Assembly: GCA_964035545.1 (NCBI GenBank)
Contig: OZ037768.1
Coordinates: 6,935,241 to 6,999,240, forward strand
Origin: Bugula neritina
Lineage: Eukaryota > Bryozoa > Gymnolaemata > Cheilostomatida > Bugulidae
Direction of reading: 5' to 3'
DNA length: 64,000 nt
This document shows, piece by piece, positions 12,327 through 25,391 of this stretch. Below the pieces are notes generated by a model. It saw nothing but the letters and a program-made list of their open reading frames with translations, searched no databases and had not been told where the DNA came from. The translations under genes were made by a program, and so were the position numbers. Numbering within the stretch: position 1 is the first letter of the stretch; each line of letters begins with the position of its first letter.

Positions 12327-15310
12327 TCATTTTGACCAAATGCATACAAGATTATTATCAGTGCAGGCAACAAGGTACTTCATGTCGGGACTCAGCTGTG
12401 CATGATTGATTAAAGGTGGGGTGTCAATCTTCTTGAGTCTTTTGTTTATAGGATCACTGGTATCTGGTTTGAGTGAGGGCCACAACAGAGTGCAACGTGC
12501 AGTTTCTGTATCTCCATATGCAGACTTATCTACAACATGAGCATGCAAGATACTTGAAGATAGTAATCTTTACAAAGCATAAAAATACTCATTATAACAG
12601 CTGTGTGTATATACTATATATGTATTACTGATTGATATGATATTTCAAGGGTGGAAAATATAAAACTCTTCTCGAATATACAAGAAACTTCAGCTATAGA
12701 AACAGAGAACAGTTAAAATAGATAAATGCTCGAGTTCTCACTACTGTTTTGGGGGAGTTGTCTACCTCATATTTCATATCTCAAATCAAGTATTAGGCTC
12801 ATAGCTAAAATATGTTCTTGAGTTTTGTTCCTGCATTTTAATATACAAACAAGCAGAGGCTATTATTACTTCTAATTAACCAAAAGTCACGTGATACTGC
12901 TGTCTACATCCATATAAACTGGTAGACTTTTAAGCAGCACACTCTGATAAACATAACTTAGTAGCTTAAAAATAGATATTCTTGAAAATTTGAGGAAAAT
13001 TCTTGGTATGAGGTAAATAACTATTGTTTGATGCTCTAGGAGAGCCTTGATATATACATAGATATAAAATGAGTAACAGTTATGTACCAATAGTACTCAA
13101 AGAGACTACCTGCTTTTAAACATATGTGAGATAACATTTGTAAATGTGCTTGAACTCGACTTACTCTTTAAAAATTCTCCAATAGAATAAAGAAGTATGT
13201 TGCCTTTGTGATCACCGGCAACAAGAAGGCCATCCCTGCAAGCAATAGACAAAAGCTTTTATAAATATAAATAAATATACTAGATATGCTGTCGGAATAA
13301 AAACTAACAAAACTAAGTAATTGAACAAACGCAGATAATTTTTAAAATGTAAACATAATGCAAACAACAAAATTTTAATGCATTCGTATACGTTGTATAC
13401 AATTTCAAGTTACGTATTTGAAATGAGTAAATAAGGTAAATACGCACCTGGATGTAATGTCTATATAGATCTCTGAGGTCTTGACCCACGGCAAGATAAG
13501 ATCTGGTTTGATGTTGATAACAGGCGTGAGCTTCTTACTAAGAACACTCAAACTCCTAAAAGAGTTGCAGCCAAATACATTTTAATATCAAGTGGAGTTG
13601 CTTTATTATTTTAATTCTCATATTTGATGTTGATTATTATATTCTTAGAACAAAAATCTTAAAGAAATTAATTTTACCACAACTTAACTATGCCACCATT
13701 GTTTCATTACTACATACCAGTAACGTACTGTTTCACCAACATAGAGGACATGACAAAACTGTTAAAGGATTTACATGACAATCTAACAAACTTATAAAAA
13801 ATATGATTAGAGTTTTACCATAAAAATATTGAAGCACTTTTGGAAAACTTGACTGCTACTGTAGAATCATCAAGTAATGAAATACCATCACAGTAGTTGT
13901 CAGCCGAACTTGATCCTTACAAAAAACAAGAAATGCTTATAAGTCATCAATGGGATGCCGTAATAGAATCTATTCACACAGTAATTGGCAAATCATTGTA
14001 CTGCCTATTATTAGAACACATTCACACTTTGAGAAACAGCTACAGGAAAGACAAATTTTTATACCTGCTTCCAGATAAAAATGTGAAAATACCTGGAAAA
14101 ACAAGCTGACAATCATGGGGTTGGTCCTCCCTATCTTTATGTACATTCTTCATTTTCCAAACATAGCATCCTTTTTGAGCAGCGGAGATTAGGAAGTTGT
14201 CTTTGCATACCATTTGAATGATATCAGTGCCAGTACAGTGGAACTAAAAACATGCTTATAATTAACTAAAGCTGAAAAAAAAACATATAAAAAAACTACA
14301 TCAAGTCAAAAAAATGTTCCAAAAAGCAAAAGCAGACTCACCAATTTAACTTTTTGCCAGGAAATTTCATAGTTTGATGAACCTGTCAGCCCTGTATCTA
14401 TAAGAGCTATTTTTCCATGATCAGCACCGCAAAATAGCCAATTGGGATTTGCTGGATGCAAACGCAAGCAGCTGATGTAAGCCTTCTTGAACACAGGCAG
14501 ATGAGCAAACATCTTATTTTTAGAAGGATGAATCAATGTAACTCGGCCCTCGGCACCTATTCATTTATATAATGTTACTAGTTGCATCTTGGTGTTACTC
14601 TATGATGTAAAACCCACAGAGCTATTACTAGTTTACTTATGCATGAACCAGAAACAAAATTTGCTATCCTAGTTTTAACAAATGTAGCTAGAAAACTTGA
14701 TTTACAATTTAACTAGAGACAAATTGCATTTAAACTACATGACCAGGGTGTGTATGATTATAGTTAATGAAATGCTTTCCTACCTGCAGCTGCCAGAACA
14801 TTAGTATTGACTTTATCTGCAAACTGAACTGTACACCAGAGTACATCAAAATACTGATCCTCATGCTGCAGGAGCTTTGCTTTGCATTCACCTTTGTGAG
14901 TGTCAATTAAACAAATATATGAACCACCACAAGTGGCTACAATTCCTGTCCATTTCTCATTGTCATCTACATCTGGCTCAAATGCACAGCGCCATATCTG
15001 AAAACAAGGAAGAAAATGTACTTAGTTATGATAAATCTATTTTTATTATAAAATGTTGTAGCAAAACAAGACTTGATTCTGCTAAACGATTGGAAGTTTA
15101 AATCATTGTTAAATATAATGGGTGAAAATTTAAAATGATTTCACATTATCACTTAATGGCTCAATCAGATTGAAGAAAGAGCACCACGCTAACCTTAGTT
15201 GCACCGTCAGCAGGATCATCATTGTGACTATGGCATCTCATAAACTGGTGAGCTGGCTTATACTGAAATTCTGGATATTCATCTTTACTAAGAATCTTTG
15301 GAGGAGGCAT
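12327..15310 (-). CDS. WD40-repeat protein like the LRWD1/ORCA C-terminal domain, no LRR part
   Basis: Seven exons on the minus strand: 15310-15194, 14997-14784, 14556-14342, 14243-14065, 13555-13448, 13235-13165, 12529-12327. All join in phase to give 368 residues. The protein is a single beta-propeller. It opens with HQFMRCHSHNDDPAD then VWRCAFEP-like IWRCAFEP, VATCGGSYICLIDTHKG and VLAAAGAEGRVTLIHP, and ends YLVACTDNNLVCIWSK. This order and the ending match my memory of the LRWD1 (ORC-associated) WD domain; EED of Polycomb complex 2 is a more distant relative. LRWD1 carries N-terminal leucine-rich repeats and tethers ORC to heterochromatin. Here the ATG at 15310 has an in-frame TAG twelve bases upstream, so no LRR part precedes it in this exon. 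It may be a WD-only paralogue or a split gene. Function is inferred from similarity only. Confidence 0.8.
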
Positions 15311-16955
15311 ATTTTTAAACTAATTAAAATCTTCTGCCACCTAGAAAGATTCAGTATTATAAACTCTTACTTTTAGGAAAACAACATTGTATATATCATG
15401 ATAGAATCTAGAGCAAGTACCACGTTAAATAATTTAAAGAGATGGTCATAATGATAATGATATCATTTCGTTTATGACTTTTGTCATCTAAAATTCATTA
15501 CTTATACAGTTTATAGTTTTATACTAACACGTGACCTATGATTAGTTTTAGCAAAGTTAGAAATCTATATGACCAACACATACTAATAGCAATACTTCAA
15601 CTACAACTGCGTTGTGATGATTAATAATTTTAAAGCATTGTAATATCCTATCATATGAATATGAAATGTTGAAAGCTACTAACATAGTAACAGGACATTC
15701 ATTATTGATCATTATTAATATTAACTCAGCATGTCACCAGAGAAATGGCTGCTGAATCATTATCAAATAGAAAACTAGAAATTATAACGTCGAGTCCATA
15801 TGCAGGTAGTGGACCAGGACGTGGTAAACTATAAGTATAACTACTACAACTACAAGTACAAGTGCATCTTAATATTCGTATTGATCTAATAATAAAAAAT
15901 TAATAAGTCTAATAATAATAATGGCTATAACATTAACTATAACTATAAAGAATAACAATTGATTTATATTTTTTTTATAATAATAAAAAATATGTATATT
16001 ATAAAATTATTATTAAATGCTTATGTATCAATATGAATATGAATATGGGCTCAAAATTTAAAATAAATTACAATTACTATAACTAAACTATAAGTATAAG
16101 TATTACACATTAGCATAAGTAATAGTATTAATAAATGTGATTACAAAGTCAAATCACAATGACAAATGTGAATGTTCAAACTCAAAAGCAAATTGAAATT
16201 GAAATGATTAATTAATAAATTATGTTTACTGAAACAGTGAAACTGAAACTGGAAGTGAATGTTTAGTAATGCTGCAAGTACAAGTATGGAGTACAACGTA
16301 TCCGTATCGGTATTACTATTAGTATTAGTATTACATTAAATTTAATGAAAGTCCTGATAAAACGAATAAGTAAATTAAAAAACCCGCAGCAAGGTGAGAT
16401 TGACTGATAATCATTATGATTAAGATTATCATAATCATAACAACTAATAGTAATACTAATACTAATACTAATAGTGAACTAAGTCTAATGAGTAATGTCC
16501 ATTCGCGGTAATCAGTCAGGAAAAGTTGGAATTGTCTATCGGTCTTACATTGTTTGCGATTGTTGATTGGATAAAGCTTACACTCGCTGAAATCTAGTTA
16601 CAACTCCGCTAGTTCATTTGCGAAAGAATAATTACTATACTGAGAAAATAGAATGCTGCGCGTATTGAAATAGAATATAAATTTTCTAGTTCTCTGGGCT
16701 TGGCGAAAGCTTAGCAACTGTGTAATGAGTTATAGTTGAGCGCTGCCCCCAACCAAATGGCTTTCGAGTAAAGAGTTTTGGCTAAATTGGCGACGGATTT
16801 ACCACACTTGGTAATGTTAATAATAATCATCATAATCATAATGGTGGGAATAGGTGCAACTGAACAGTGAATGACAGCTTGAACTGTGTTACCTATTTTC
16901 ATTTTCATTCTGTGTCATTAATTTACTCATTGCTGGACGGTATTTGATATTTAAG
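15311..16955. promoter_or_regulatory. Divergent promoter region between WD40 gene and RHEB
   Basis: About 1.6 kb separates two divergent start codons, so both promoters should lie here. Most of 15830-16470 is degenerate simple sequence (AACTATAAGTATAA, AATATGAATATG, TAATACTAATAC). The part nearer RHEB (16500-16950) has more ordinary composition and is the better promoter candidate. An ATG-led reading frame of 28 codons lies at about 15745-15830 on the plus strand; I cannot attach it to a gene. Confidence 0.4.
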
Positions 16956-19900
16956 ATGCCTCCGAAGGAAAGAAAAATTGCTGTTATGGGATTTCGATCA
17001 GTGGGTAAGCTCAGCCTCACGCTGCAATATGAATTGAATATCAATATGAATATGAATATGAAAATCAAATTCAATATCATTATATTTATTCAAAATCCAA
17101 GTGAAATTCGATCTCAGGTTCCCCTCACGCATCACATTCTCAGATTCTGATTCACTAAGAGAGTGGGTGCGACTATGACTCAGTATCACATTTGCTATGA
17201 GTATGAGTATGACTATCAGTATCACTATGATACTGCTATGACTATCAGTATGGGTATCACCACAAGTTTATTTAAGTGAAAATTTAATCATTAATTTTAA
17301 ATTTAAACACTCACTGTTTAAAATTAACGATTAATTTTAAAATGGAAGTGGAACATCAAATTGAAAATCAGCATAAATTTATAAATCATTATGATTATGA
17401 TTATCATTATGATCATTATGATAATGATTAAGCATATTGTATACTGATTGTATACTCATTAGTCATTAGTATTAGATTTACTTTTAGTGTCACTACTCAT
17501 TACATTTACTAATAGTGATAGTTATAGTGATTAATTTACTCATTAGACTTAGACTTATAGTTATAGTTAGTCATTGCTCATTAGTTATCTATACCATTAA
17601 ATGATTAGACTAAAAACTGAAATAATAACACTGTTCTGATTTAATGGTTCTTGACTTTTCTCAAGTTTTATATTTTTTGACCCACAAGAAACTAAGTCTA
17701 GAGGTAAGTTTGAAAGTCTTGCATTGTTAGCAACACTTTTTTTCTCACATCAGGGCATTTTCAGACATTAGAAACAATTGCTTTATCTAGGGGAAATTGG
17801 AATAATTCTCAACCTTGCTCTAGGATTGAACTAAGACTCATGGTGATAATACATCAGCCATTTGGTGCAAATAACTTTATGATTTTATTTTGTACAGGTA
17901 AATCCTCTCTCACTATCCAGTTTGTTGAAGGAATGTTTGTCGACTCCTACGACCCAACCATTGAAGACAGTATGTATGCAACACCAGTCTCTAAATACCA
18001 ATATTTTAGCATATCTTTCTGCAAGATCAGTATGCCGAGATATTTTTTGAATTATGTTTCAGCATTTGTAACAGAGTTCACGTCAGCTCGTGGGCAAGTA
18101 TATAAACTACATGTGATAGACACTGCTGGTCAGGTAAGTCCTGTTTCCTGTCTTGACCTAGCACAGATAGTATATGTCCACACATAATATATGTCCATTA
18201 AAGGATGCTATAAGCTAGTATTTGGCTGGATTTTTCGATACATGAATTGCACTGAATTTTTAATGTTATGTTACTAGATGACAATTTATAGTACTATATT
18301 GTATTATTTTAGCTCATAGTAGCACAAGTTTTTTTTATTCCCTTGTTAAAAAATTTTTAGATTATATTTAAATAGTTTACATTTATGCAATTAGTGTTGT
18401 TGGTTTAGGATGAATACTCATTGTTTCCCCAGAATTATGCAATGAACATAAGTGGCTATGTGTTGGTATTTTCTGTCAACTCCAGAAAGAGGTTAGTATT
18501 ACTGAAAGTAAGTCTAGCTGCATATTATCATGTAATTTCATGTTGTATTTTATACTTGATGTGTTTGAAAACTTTATCAGTGCATACTTTAGAGGTATCA
18601 ATCATAATACGTGTATTATAAATCAATTGTGGAATTGAATGGTTTTGTTACATAAATATATACATAAACCTGTTCAATGCTTATTTCTTAAAATATATTT
18701 TACAAAAGTAACTTATTTACATATTTAAGTTATAAATTAAATATAAGTTAAAAATAACATGAAGCATCATTCAAACTGGTGCACATGACAATTTTTTCGA
18801 GTCTGACTAATAATATAGACTATACAGGCTACAGTTTAATTATGTATGGGTTGACAAGGAATTTCTAGATCTATAGGAAAATATCCTGGTAGATGAGAAG
18901 TTTGTGTTGTGAAATTACGTATGCCGTACACGTTCATCCACACGTACATGTTTATCCACATGCTACCAGTACTTCTCTCACTACTTTTCTATAATATTCT
19001 TATTCTCAACTTTTATTCGGTTAGGCAGCATCATCTCAAAAAGTTAATTAGAAACTGTAAATGTTAATAAAATTTTAGATGCTTTTTATCCTATGTCTTA
19101 TTAGTGCATATGTTATGCTGATGAAAATGCATAGCTTTATACATTTTCTACTTTTGTTTCAGTTTTGACATTGTCCAAGTGATTCATGATAAAATATTAG
19201 ATCAAACAGGCAAACATGAGTAAGTTCATTATTTACATATTGTTGACTTTAGATTGATGTACTCACTCACAATTTATATATGCAATTATAGAGATTTTAA
19301 CTTTTCAAGCATTTTAAATAACTGTATGTATGTTTATTACATTTTTCTCAAGAAAACTATTACATTTACAAAGTTATAAAAGCAAGATTGTACTGTTAGA
19401 TGTCTTCTACAGGGTGCCATGTGTTATTGTTGGAAACAAGGCAGATCTTAGGATGGAAAGGTGAGCGAAAACGAAAAATGCAGCTATTTGTAAATTTCTA
19501 GATATGAATCCTGATTGACTGTATGGCTAAATTTAAGTCGCTTGAAGTTAAACTAAATCATTCATTGCTTCACATTATTAGACTGCCTTCTATTCTCTTG
19601 AAATCTAAAATCAAATGTGGTCAGGTTAATAGTTGCGTTATAATAATGTGGTTTTGTAGAGTGGTTAGTGTTGAACAGGGTAAAGCTTTGGCAGATAAAT
19701 GGGGTGCTAAGTATGTGGATGCATCTGCTAAAGAAAATCAGGTAGCTTGTCATTTAATTAGTGATGTAATGTAATTATGGAGCTTGCCGGCTATGAAAAT
19801 TATTTATGAATGTCTTTAAATATGTCTTGTAATTTCCAATCACTGAGTATAGTGACTTGTATTTATGCAGTATGTCAAGGACGTCTTTGAAGGGATCATA

Positions 19901-19957
19901 CAACAAATAGAGAAAGCAGAAGGTGGCACAACTGAAAAAAGTTGTGTAGTATCATAG
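16956..19957 (+). CDS. RHEB: RHEB small GTPase
   Basis: Ras-family GTPase that activates TORC1 on the lysosome surface. Eight exons join in phase: 16956-17004, 17898-17969, 18063-18133, 18409-18491, 19163-19219, 19413-19460, 19660-19741, 19871-19957. Length is 182 residues, against 184 in human. The P-loop is GFRSVGKSS (12-20), with Arg at the position where most Ras proteins have Gly, a RHEB trait. Switch I follows as DSYDPTIEDTF. The G3 motif is DTAGQ (60-64), G4 is GNKAD (118-122) and G5 is SAKENQ (149-154). The C-terminus CVVS is a farnesylation CAAX box. Intron 1 (17005-17897) contains AATATG and GATTAT simple repeats with short palindromes near 17390-17430. AATAAA signals lie near 20675-20690. 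Confidence 0.97.
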
Positions 19958-21300
19958 TGAAAACTTGAAGATCATACATTACTGTCTATTAATATTGTTT
20001 CATCAGTGTAGTAATTACATTTTTCTTATGTAATTTATTTTTGCATTTGAATAGTTTGCTATCTAAATTTTATATGCTTAATAATATAGTTACGAACTTT
20101 TCCATTGCAACTTGCAGATTATCTAAAAGCAATTCAAGTATGTAAACTTATTTATATAAACTATCAATGCTGTTTACATTTGAAAAATCTTTTGTAAATA
20201 TGTACGTTTTGGAATTTTTTTAGCCAAATCCTGATAACTGTTTTATATTTTTCAACAGTGTATGTTGTTTGTTTGAGTTTTAATGTGTCCTTGTAAATTT
20301 TGTTACTACTCACAAAATAGTGCTTAGGGTTCACTCTTCAATCAGTGACACTAATGCTGATTGGTCAAGTGAGATTTATATAACAGAATATGGGTAATCA
20401 TTACTTAGCTAGCTTTTCAAACAATATATTATAGTATCTATGTTTATAAAAAAGACTTTGGGTCTGTCTTCACTTTAAGATCCATAGCTACTAATTTGGG
20501 ATAAAACAGTACTATGATTTGACCTTTCAAGGACACGAAAATATCAGCAGTTATGAGATTATCCACAATGTGCTATTAGGGCTTTAATAGGTTGCTTTTA
20601 AAAAGTTTTTCAATAGTTTATTCCAATGAAAGACTTTGTAGAGTATAAAGCAACTTCTGAGAATATGTCTCCTAAATAAACAAATAAAGGTATTTTTTCA
20701 AGTAGAAGACATGCTAGTTATTTTAAAGTCCTTATTACACTACAGAAACATTTTTCAATGAAGTTGAGTTTTCTCCTATGTTGCTCACAACTCATTAGTG
20801 TAGCACGTAGCTCCATGGTAATGAAATAGTCTGGGCAAAAACCATACCAATATAATTGTATTTAAGCTATCATAATTTCTCAATGATGATACAATAGGAG
20901 ATGTACTTCAAATTATAAATCCATAATTTATAAACTAAAATGTTGCCCAAATAACAGGTTAAATTTATTGGAATTATCTTGATAAAACGGGCTACTCTAT
21001 ACTAAATGCAAAGAAAACAACTCCAAGTTGAATTTTTAAAGTTTGCGTAGAGAATTTCAGCTATATTCAAGTTCTGAGGTTGAGGATTTTCGATGGTATT
21101 TTGGTCATTTCTAATTTGCATGCAGCATTCTGATATTGTTTTGTTGCTATTGTACTAACAGTAACTCTAACTGTGAGTGCAGGCCAAATATAAATTATTA
21201 GTTGAGATAATAGTCATGGTATCAATTATAGTTTTAGTGCAATGCAAATATATTTCATCACCAAGTCCAAACCACACTTTGCAGTTTGCTATTTTATAAT
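19958..21300. other. RHEB 3' UTR and intergenic region
   Basis: Unremarkable AT-rich sequence downstream of RHEB. Candidate polyadenylation signals (AAATAAACAAATAAAG) lie near 20673-20688. I see no coding exon or RNA gene. Confidence 0.45.
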
Positions 21301-21309
21301 TTAATTTTA

Positions 21310-21720
21310 TACTTATAGTTATTGTTAATAACTAATAGTAATACTAATAGTAATACTAATACTAATAGTAATAGTAATACTAATAGTATAACTAAGTTAT
21401 ACTATTAGTATTACTATTACTATTAGTATTACTATTAGTATTACTATTAGTATTAGTATTACTATTACTATTAGTATTAGTATTAGTATTACTGTTAAGT
21501 GTTAGTGTTATACTTATATTTATACTTTTAGTTATACTTATACTTATACTAGTAGCAATACTTATAGTTATATTGTTAGATTTATACTTATAGTCTATTA
21601 GTAATTACTAATATATTAATTAGTATTAATATTAATATTATTATTACTGTAAGTGTATTACTATTACTATTACTATTAGTATTTATTAGTATTAGAATTA
21701 TTATAAAATAATATATAATT
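21310..21720. repeat. Self-complementary TAATAC/TATTAG simple-repeat block
   Basis: An array of TAATAGTAATAC units switches to the complementary TATTAGTATTAC units at a perfect hairpin centre, GTATAAC-TAA-GTTATAC (21386-21402). Pairing is perfect for about 35 bp on each side and continues imperfectly, because only C/G placement is shuffled. It lies about 280 bp upstream of the NARS2 start. Confidence 0.85.
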
Positions 21721-21996
21721 ATTGTTACTAAGTCTAATGACTGCTTATACTTATAGTTATTGTCAAAACATTCTGCTATACTTAGTCTTATGTCATGATT
21801 TGCTTGCGCTCTGTCGGTTATATCTTAGATACAATTTGTCTTAGAAAATTTTGATCTTCTCTGGTTCTCCTATGATTACATACATGATACTCATAGGTCA
21901 TGTATAGTATTACTATTAGTATGGAGACCTAGGCCACATCAGATAAATAAATTCAAAGATAATTGTAACCTAGTTTGCTATTTTAGATATGTGAGC

Positions 21997-24727
21997 ATGC
22001 AGAAGTCTATTTTCCCTTTCAAGCCAAAATACCTGAATAGAACATCTTGTCTTGTAAGCCTGATCAAAAGGTTCAGCGATGACACAAGACTCACGGCTAG
22101 CAGAGCATCTGCTACAACTTATCGGGGTCCATGTGTAGTTGGTGGGTGGATAAAAGCTGCAAGACACCAACGGAAGTTTAGCTTCATAAACATTATGGAT
22201 GGATTGTCCAAACGAGACCTTCAAATCGTGGCCCCTGCATCACTTATAAGTAATGTATCTGGTTTGCGTGTTGGAGCTTCTATAAAGGTTGCAGGGATAT
22301 TGGTTGATAGTCCAGCTAAAGGACAATGTGTAGAATTGCAGGCTGATAAAATTGATTTGCTAGGTCAAAATGATGACACATATCCGTTTGTTAGTAATAC
22401 TCATGCGTACAGTCCTGATTATATTAGGCAGTACTTACATTTGCGCTCAAAGAAACCGGAATTTTCCGCCATGTTGAGATTGCGAAGCAAATGTCGTCAG
22501 TTAATTCACAAATACTTTGCTGACAATGACTTTGTGCAAATAGACACTCCAATCCTAACTACTAATGATTGTGAAGGAGCCGGAGCAACCTTTTCTGTCA
22601 GTTCGTTGATGCAGAATCGGACACAACAAAATTTTTTTGGAGAAACAGGAGTCAATCTCACAGTATCTGGTCAGCTACATCTTGAGGCATCCAACTCTGG
22701 TGAATTATTACATTTTATTACTCACATTCTTTAGTATTCATTGTTGAATCATGTTGAATCAAAATTTGATTTGTTATTGTTGATAGGTATAGCTAAGGTG
22801 TACACATTTGGACCAACATTTAGAGCAGACAATGCTGTTGATACAACACATCTGGCTGAGTTCTACATGGTAGAAGGTGAAATTGCATTCATCAATGGAC
22901 TTGAGGATCTTTTAGAATGTGTAGAAGATTTAACTAAATCTGTAGCTAAAAGTATTATTGAGAATGAGCAAGAAGATATTGAAGCTTTATCGAGTGGCAG
23001 TACAGGGTAGAGTGCATTTATATTTATTGTAATATTAGATAAGATAACATTTAGATATTTTTCCCTCTATAAAAATATCTGTTAGTTTGTCAACCATTTA
23101 GCCTTCGAAGCAATCTAAAGTGTAGTTCATTTTTATTAGCATTTATAATGTTAAATAATATGAATTATTTGCTAAACATTAATAACTATGTTTACCTTCT
23201 TTTTATGGTTTTTTTAATGTAAATAATTCTCACTTTTGTAAATTAAAGAATCATAGTTTTATTAGAATCATGGCTTTGTGTTTTTGGGGTTATTTTCAAC
23301 ATCAAACACATCATTTCGGGGGATTATTATGGCCCATTTTAGGTATTTATCTTAGCACGAGAAGACAAATCTCAAAATATTTATTTTTATTATTGTTTTG
23401 TCATATAATCTCTGGTTTCTAACGATATTGACTTTAGGAGAAATATTTTGCTGCTTTACTTTACTCATCACTTATCTAACATTTTCTATCTTTCTAGGTG
23501 TGAGCAGCATGATATTACAAGATGTATAAACAACAAGTTTCACAGAATTACATACACTGAAGCTATAAAACTGTTGGAATCAGCCAGTGAAAACTTCTCA
23601 TTTAAACCAAAGTATGGAGAAGATATCAGAAGAGAGCATGAAAAGGTGTTTATTCAGTTGCTTTTTATTAGAAGCATTAGCTATCAGTTATATTATACTG
23701 TACTCTTACTATTGACTTTAAATATTAGTCATATTTCAGCAAACTTTTTCCATCTTCAAAGTAAATTAAACTGAAAACAGCATAATTCTGTGTTGATTCA
23801 TTTATCAGTAATGCTGGAAACTAACTGCTTTCAATATAATTTTTCAACATGAAATTACGTGCCTAAGCCACTGTTTTTAATGCAGTTTTTAGTCTGAGAA
23901 ACAAGAAATCAGTGATGGGTTTGTCAACCTTTGCAAGTCTTAAGTATAGTGTTGCGTTATTCTGCCATGGTTATTCTAACCCCAACTCTACTATTCTCTG
24001 CTGCAGTATATCCTGAAAGTTCATGACTCAATACCTGTCTTCATAACTGATTGGCCAAAAAGGCTGAAACCTTTCTACATGTATGTGAATGAGGATGGAG
24101 AAACTGTATCTTGTATGGACCTGATAGTTCCAGGACCCGGAGAATTGTTTGGTGGCAGTGTTAGAGAAAATAGGTATTAATAGTTTTCTTTCATACTTCA
24201 TAATTTTTTTTATAAATCCTTTATATTTCAAACTCTACTTCAGTTTTGAAAGTCCATGCTTTAACTCTCAAAAGGTGTCAATTTGTAGTATTATGTCTGC
24301 TGTGTATAATTTGAGAATTATAAGGATTTTATACATTTTATTCAACTAAAACTTGGCCAACCTCATAATGCTTTATGATTTTGATACATTAAATAATTAT
24401 GATTAGTCCATACTAGCATTCTAATGGTTAAATAGTATCGTCATTCTACTAGCAGCTGTTTTTTGTGTTAGCTTCAGAACCACCCCAAGTTTCTGAACAC
24501 TGAACTCAGTCTGGTAATATTTTAGACATGGTGTACTGAAGAAATCTCTTGAAGATGCTGATATGCGGGAGAGTTGCGACTGGTATCTAGATATAAGGCA
24601 ATATGGATCTGTTCCCCACGCAGGCTTTGGCATGGGATTTGAACGGTTTTTACAATTTCTTTTTGGCATAAAACAAATAAGAGACACTCTACCATTTCCA
24701 AGATATGCAAATAATTGTAAGCTATAA
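21997..24727 (+). CDS. NARS2: Mitochondrial asparaginyl-tRNA synthetase
   Basis: Class II aminoacyl-tRNA synthetase charging mitochondrial tRNA-Asn. Six exons in phase would be expected in many animals; here I find five: 21997-22699, 22787-23006, 23498-23645, 24007-24173, 24526-24727, giving 479 residues (human about 477). The N-terminus is basic and hydroxylated without acidic residues to about residue 26, fitting a mitochondrial presequence. An OB-fold anticodon domain follows ([20 protein letters not shown]). Catalytic motif 1 lies around [13 protein letters not shown], motif 2 is [20 protein letters not shown] (about 245-264) and motif 3 is [12 protein letters not shown] (446-457), with the ATP-binding Arg. 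The first ATG of the frame lies just after a possible TTTTAG acceptor, so an upstream non-coding exon is possible. An AATAAA lies at 24999-25004. It converges with the M6P-receptor-like gene. Confidence 0.96.
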
Positions 24728-25391
24728 AGGTTTTACTTTGTATAAAAGTGTATTTAATCATTTTGTATAACTTTTAGATTGTAGTACAAAAATATATGAG
24801 TTGAATAATTTACCAGTCTTGTAACTTTTAACAAACAAAAATTTAGCACATAAAATAATAATAATAATAGCACAATGAATACCAGTTTCATTATCAAAAC
24901 AAAATTTTACTAAATGTATTCTGCACAGAGCTAAGTAAGTTTTACTAATGGATGTTTTGTTTGAAATTAATATTTACTCTGTTCATTATTGAGGAATGAA
25001 TAAATAGTTTGATTTGGTTTCATACTCTCTCACTGTATCACTAGATGCTGTCGTATCCTGTTTGTCGGTTCAGAGGCTGACTATCACTTCCTTTTTGACA
25101 GCAGCATGGGAAGACATATTTAAATCCATTCTATCAATCACACAAATACATATTTAAACATTTGCACTTTCAGGTAATGTAAATCTTTGCCTTGATTATA
25201 ATTTATAATAATATAAATACATGCATGCATTACACACATCATTTATTTTATTATTTATTGTAAGGCAATAACGTTATGCTTTATCGGCAAAGTTCTATGA
25301 ATTCCTGAAGCTCTAAACTAAAAGTTATATCTGAAGTGTACGTTTCTTTGACCTTTCACCTCAACAGAGTTGGAAAGTAATGAAAGTGCTG
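24728..25391. other. Convergent 3' flanks of NARS2 and the M6P-receptor-like gene
   Basis: Tail-to-tail region. A plus-strand AATAAA lies at 24999-25004. Minus-strand AATAAA signals lie near 25236-25258 (TTTATTTTATTATTTATT on the plus strand). No other feature is visible. Confidence 0.5.

Noticed and set aside
15745-15830. Short ATG-led plus-strand frame (MAAESLSNRKLEI-like) ahead of a GTAGTG
   Set aside because: Stops after 28 codons and cannot be joined in phase to RHEB or any other gene. Kept only as a note in the promoter entry.
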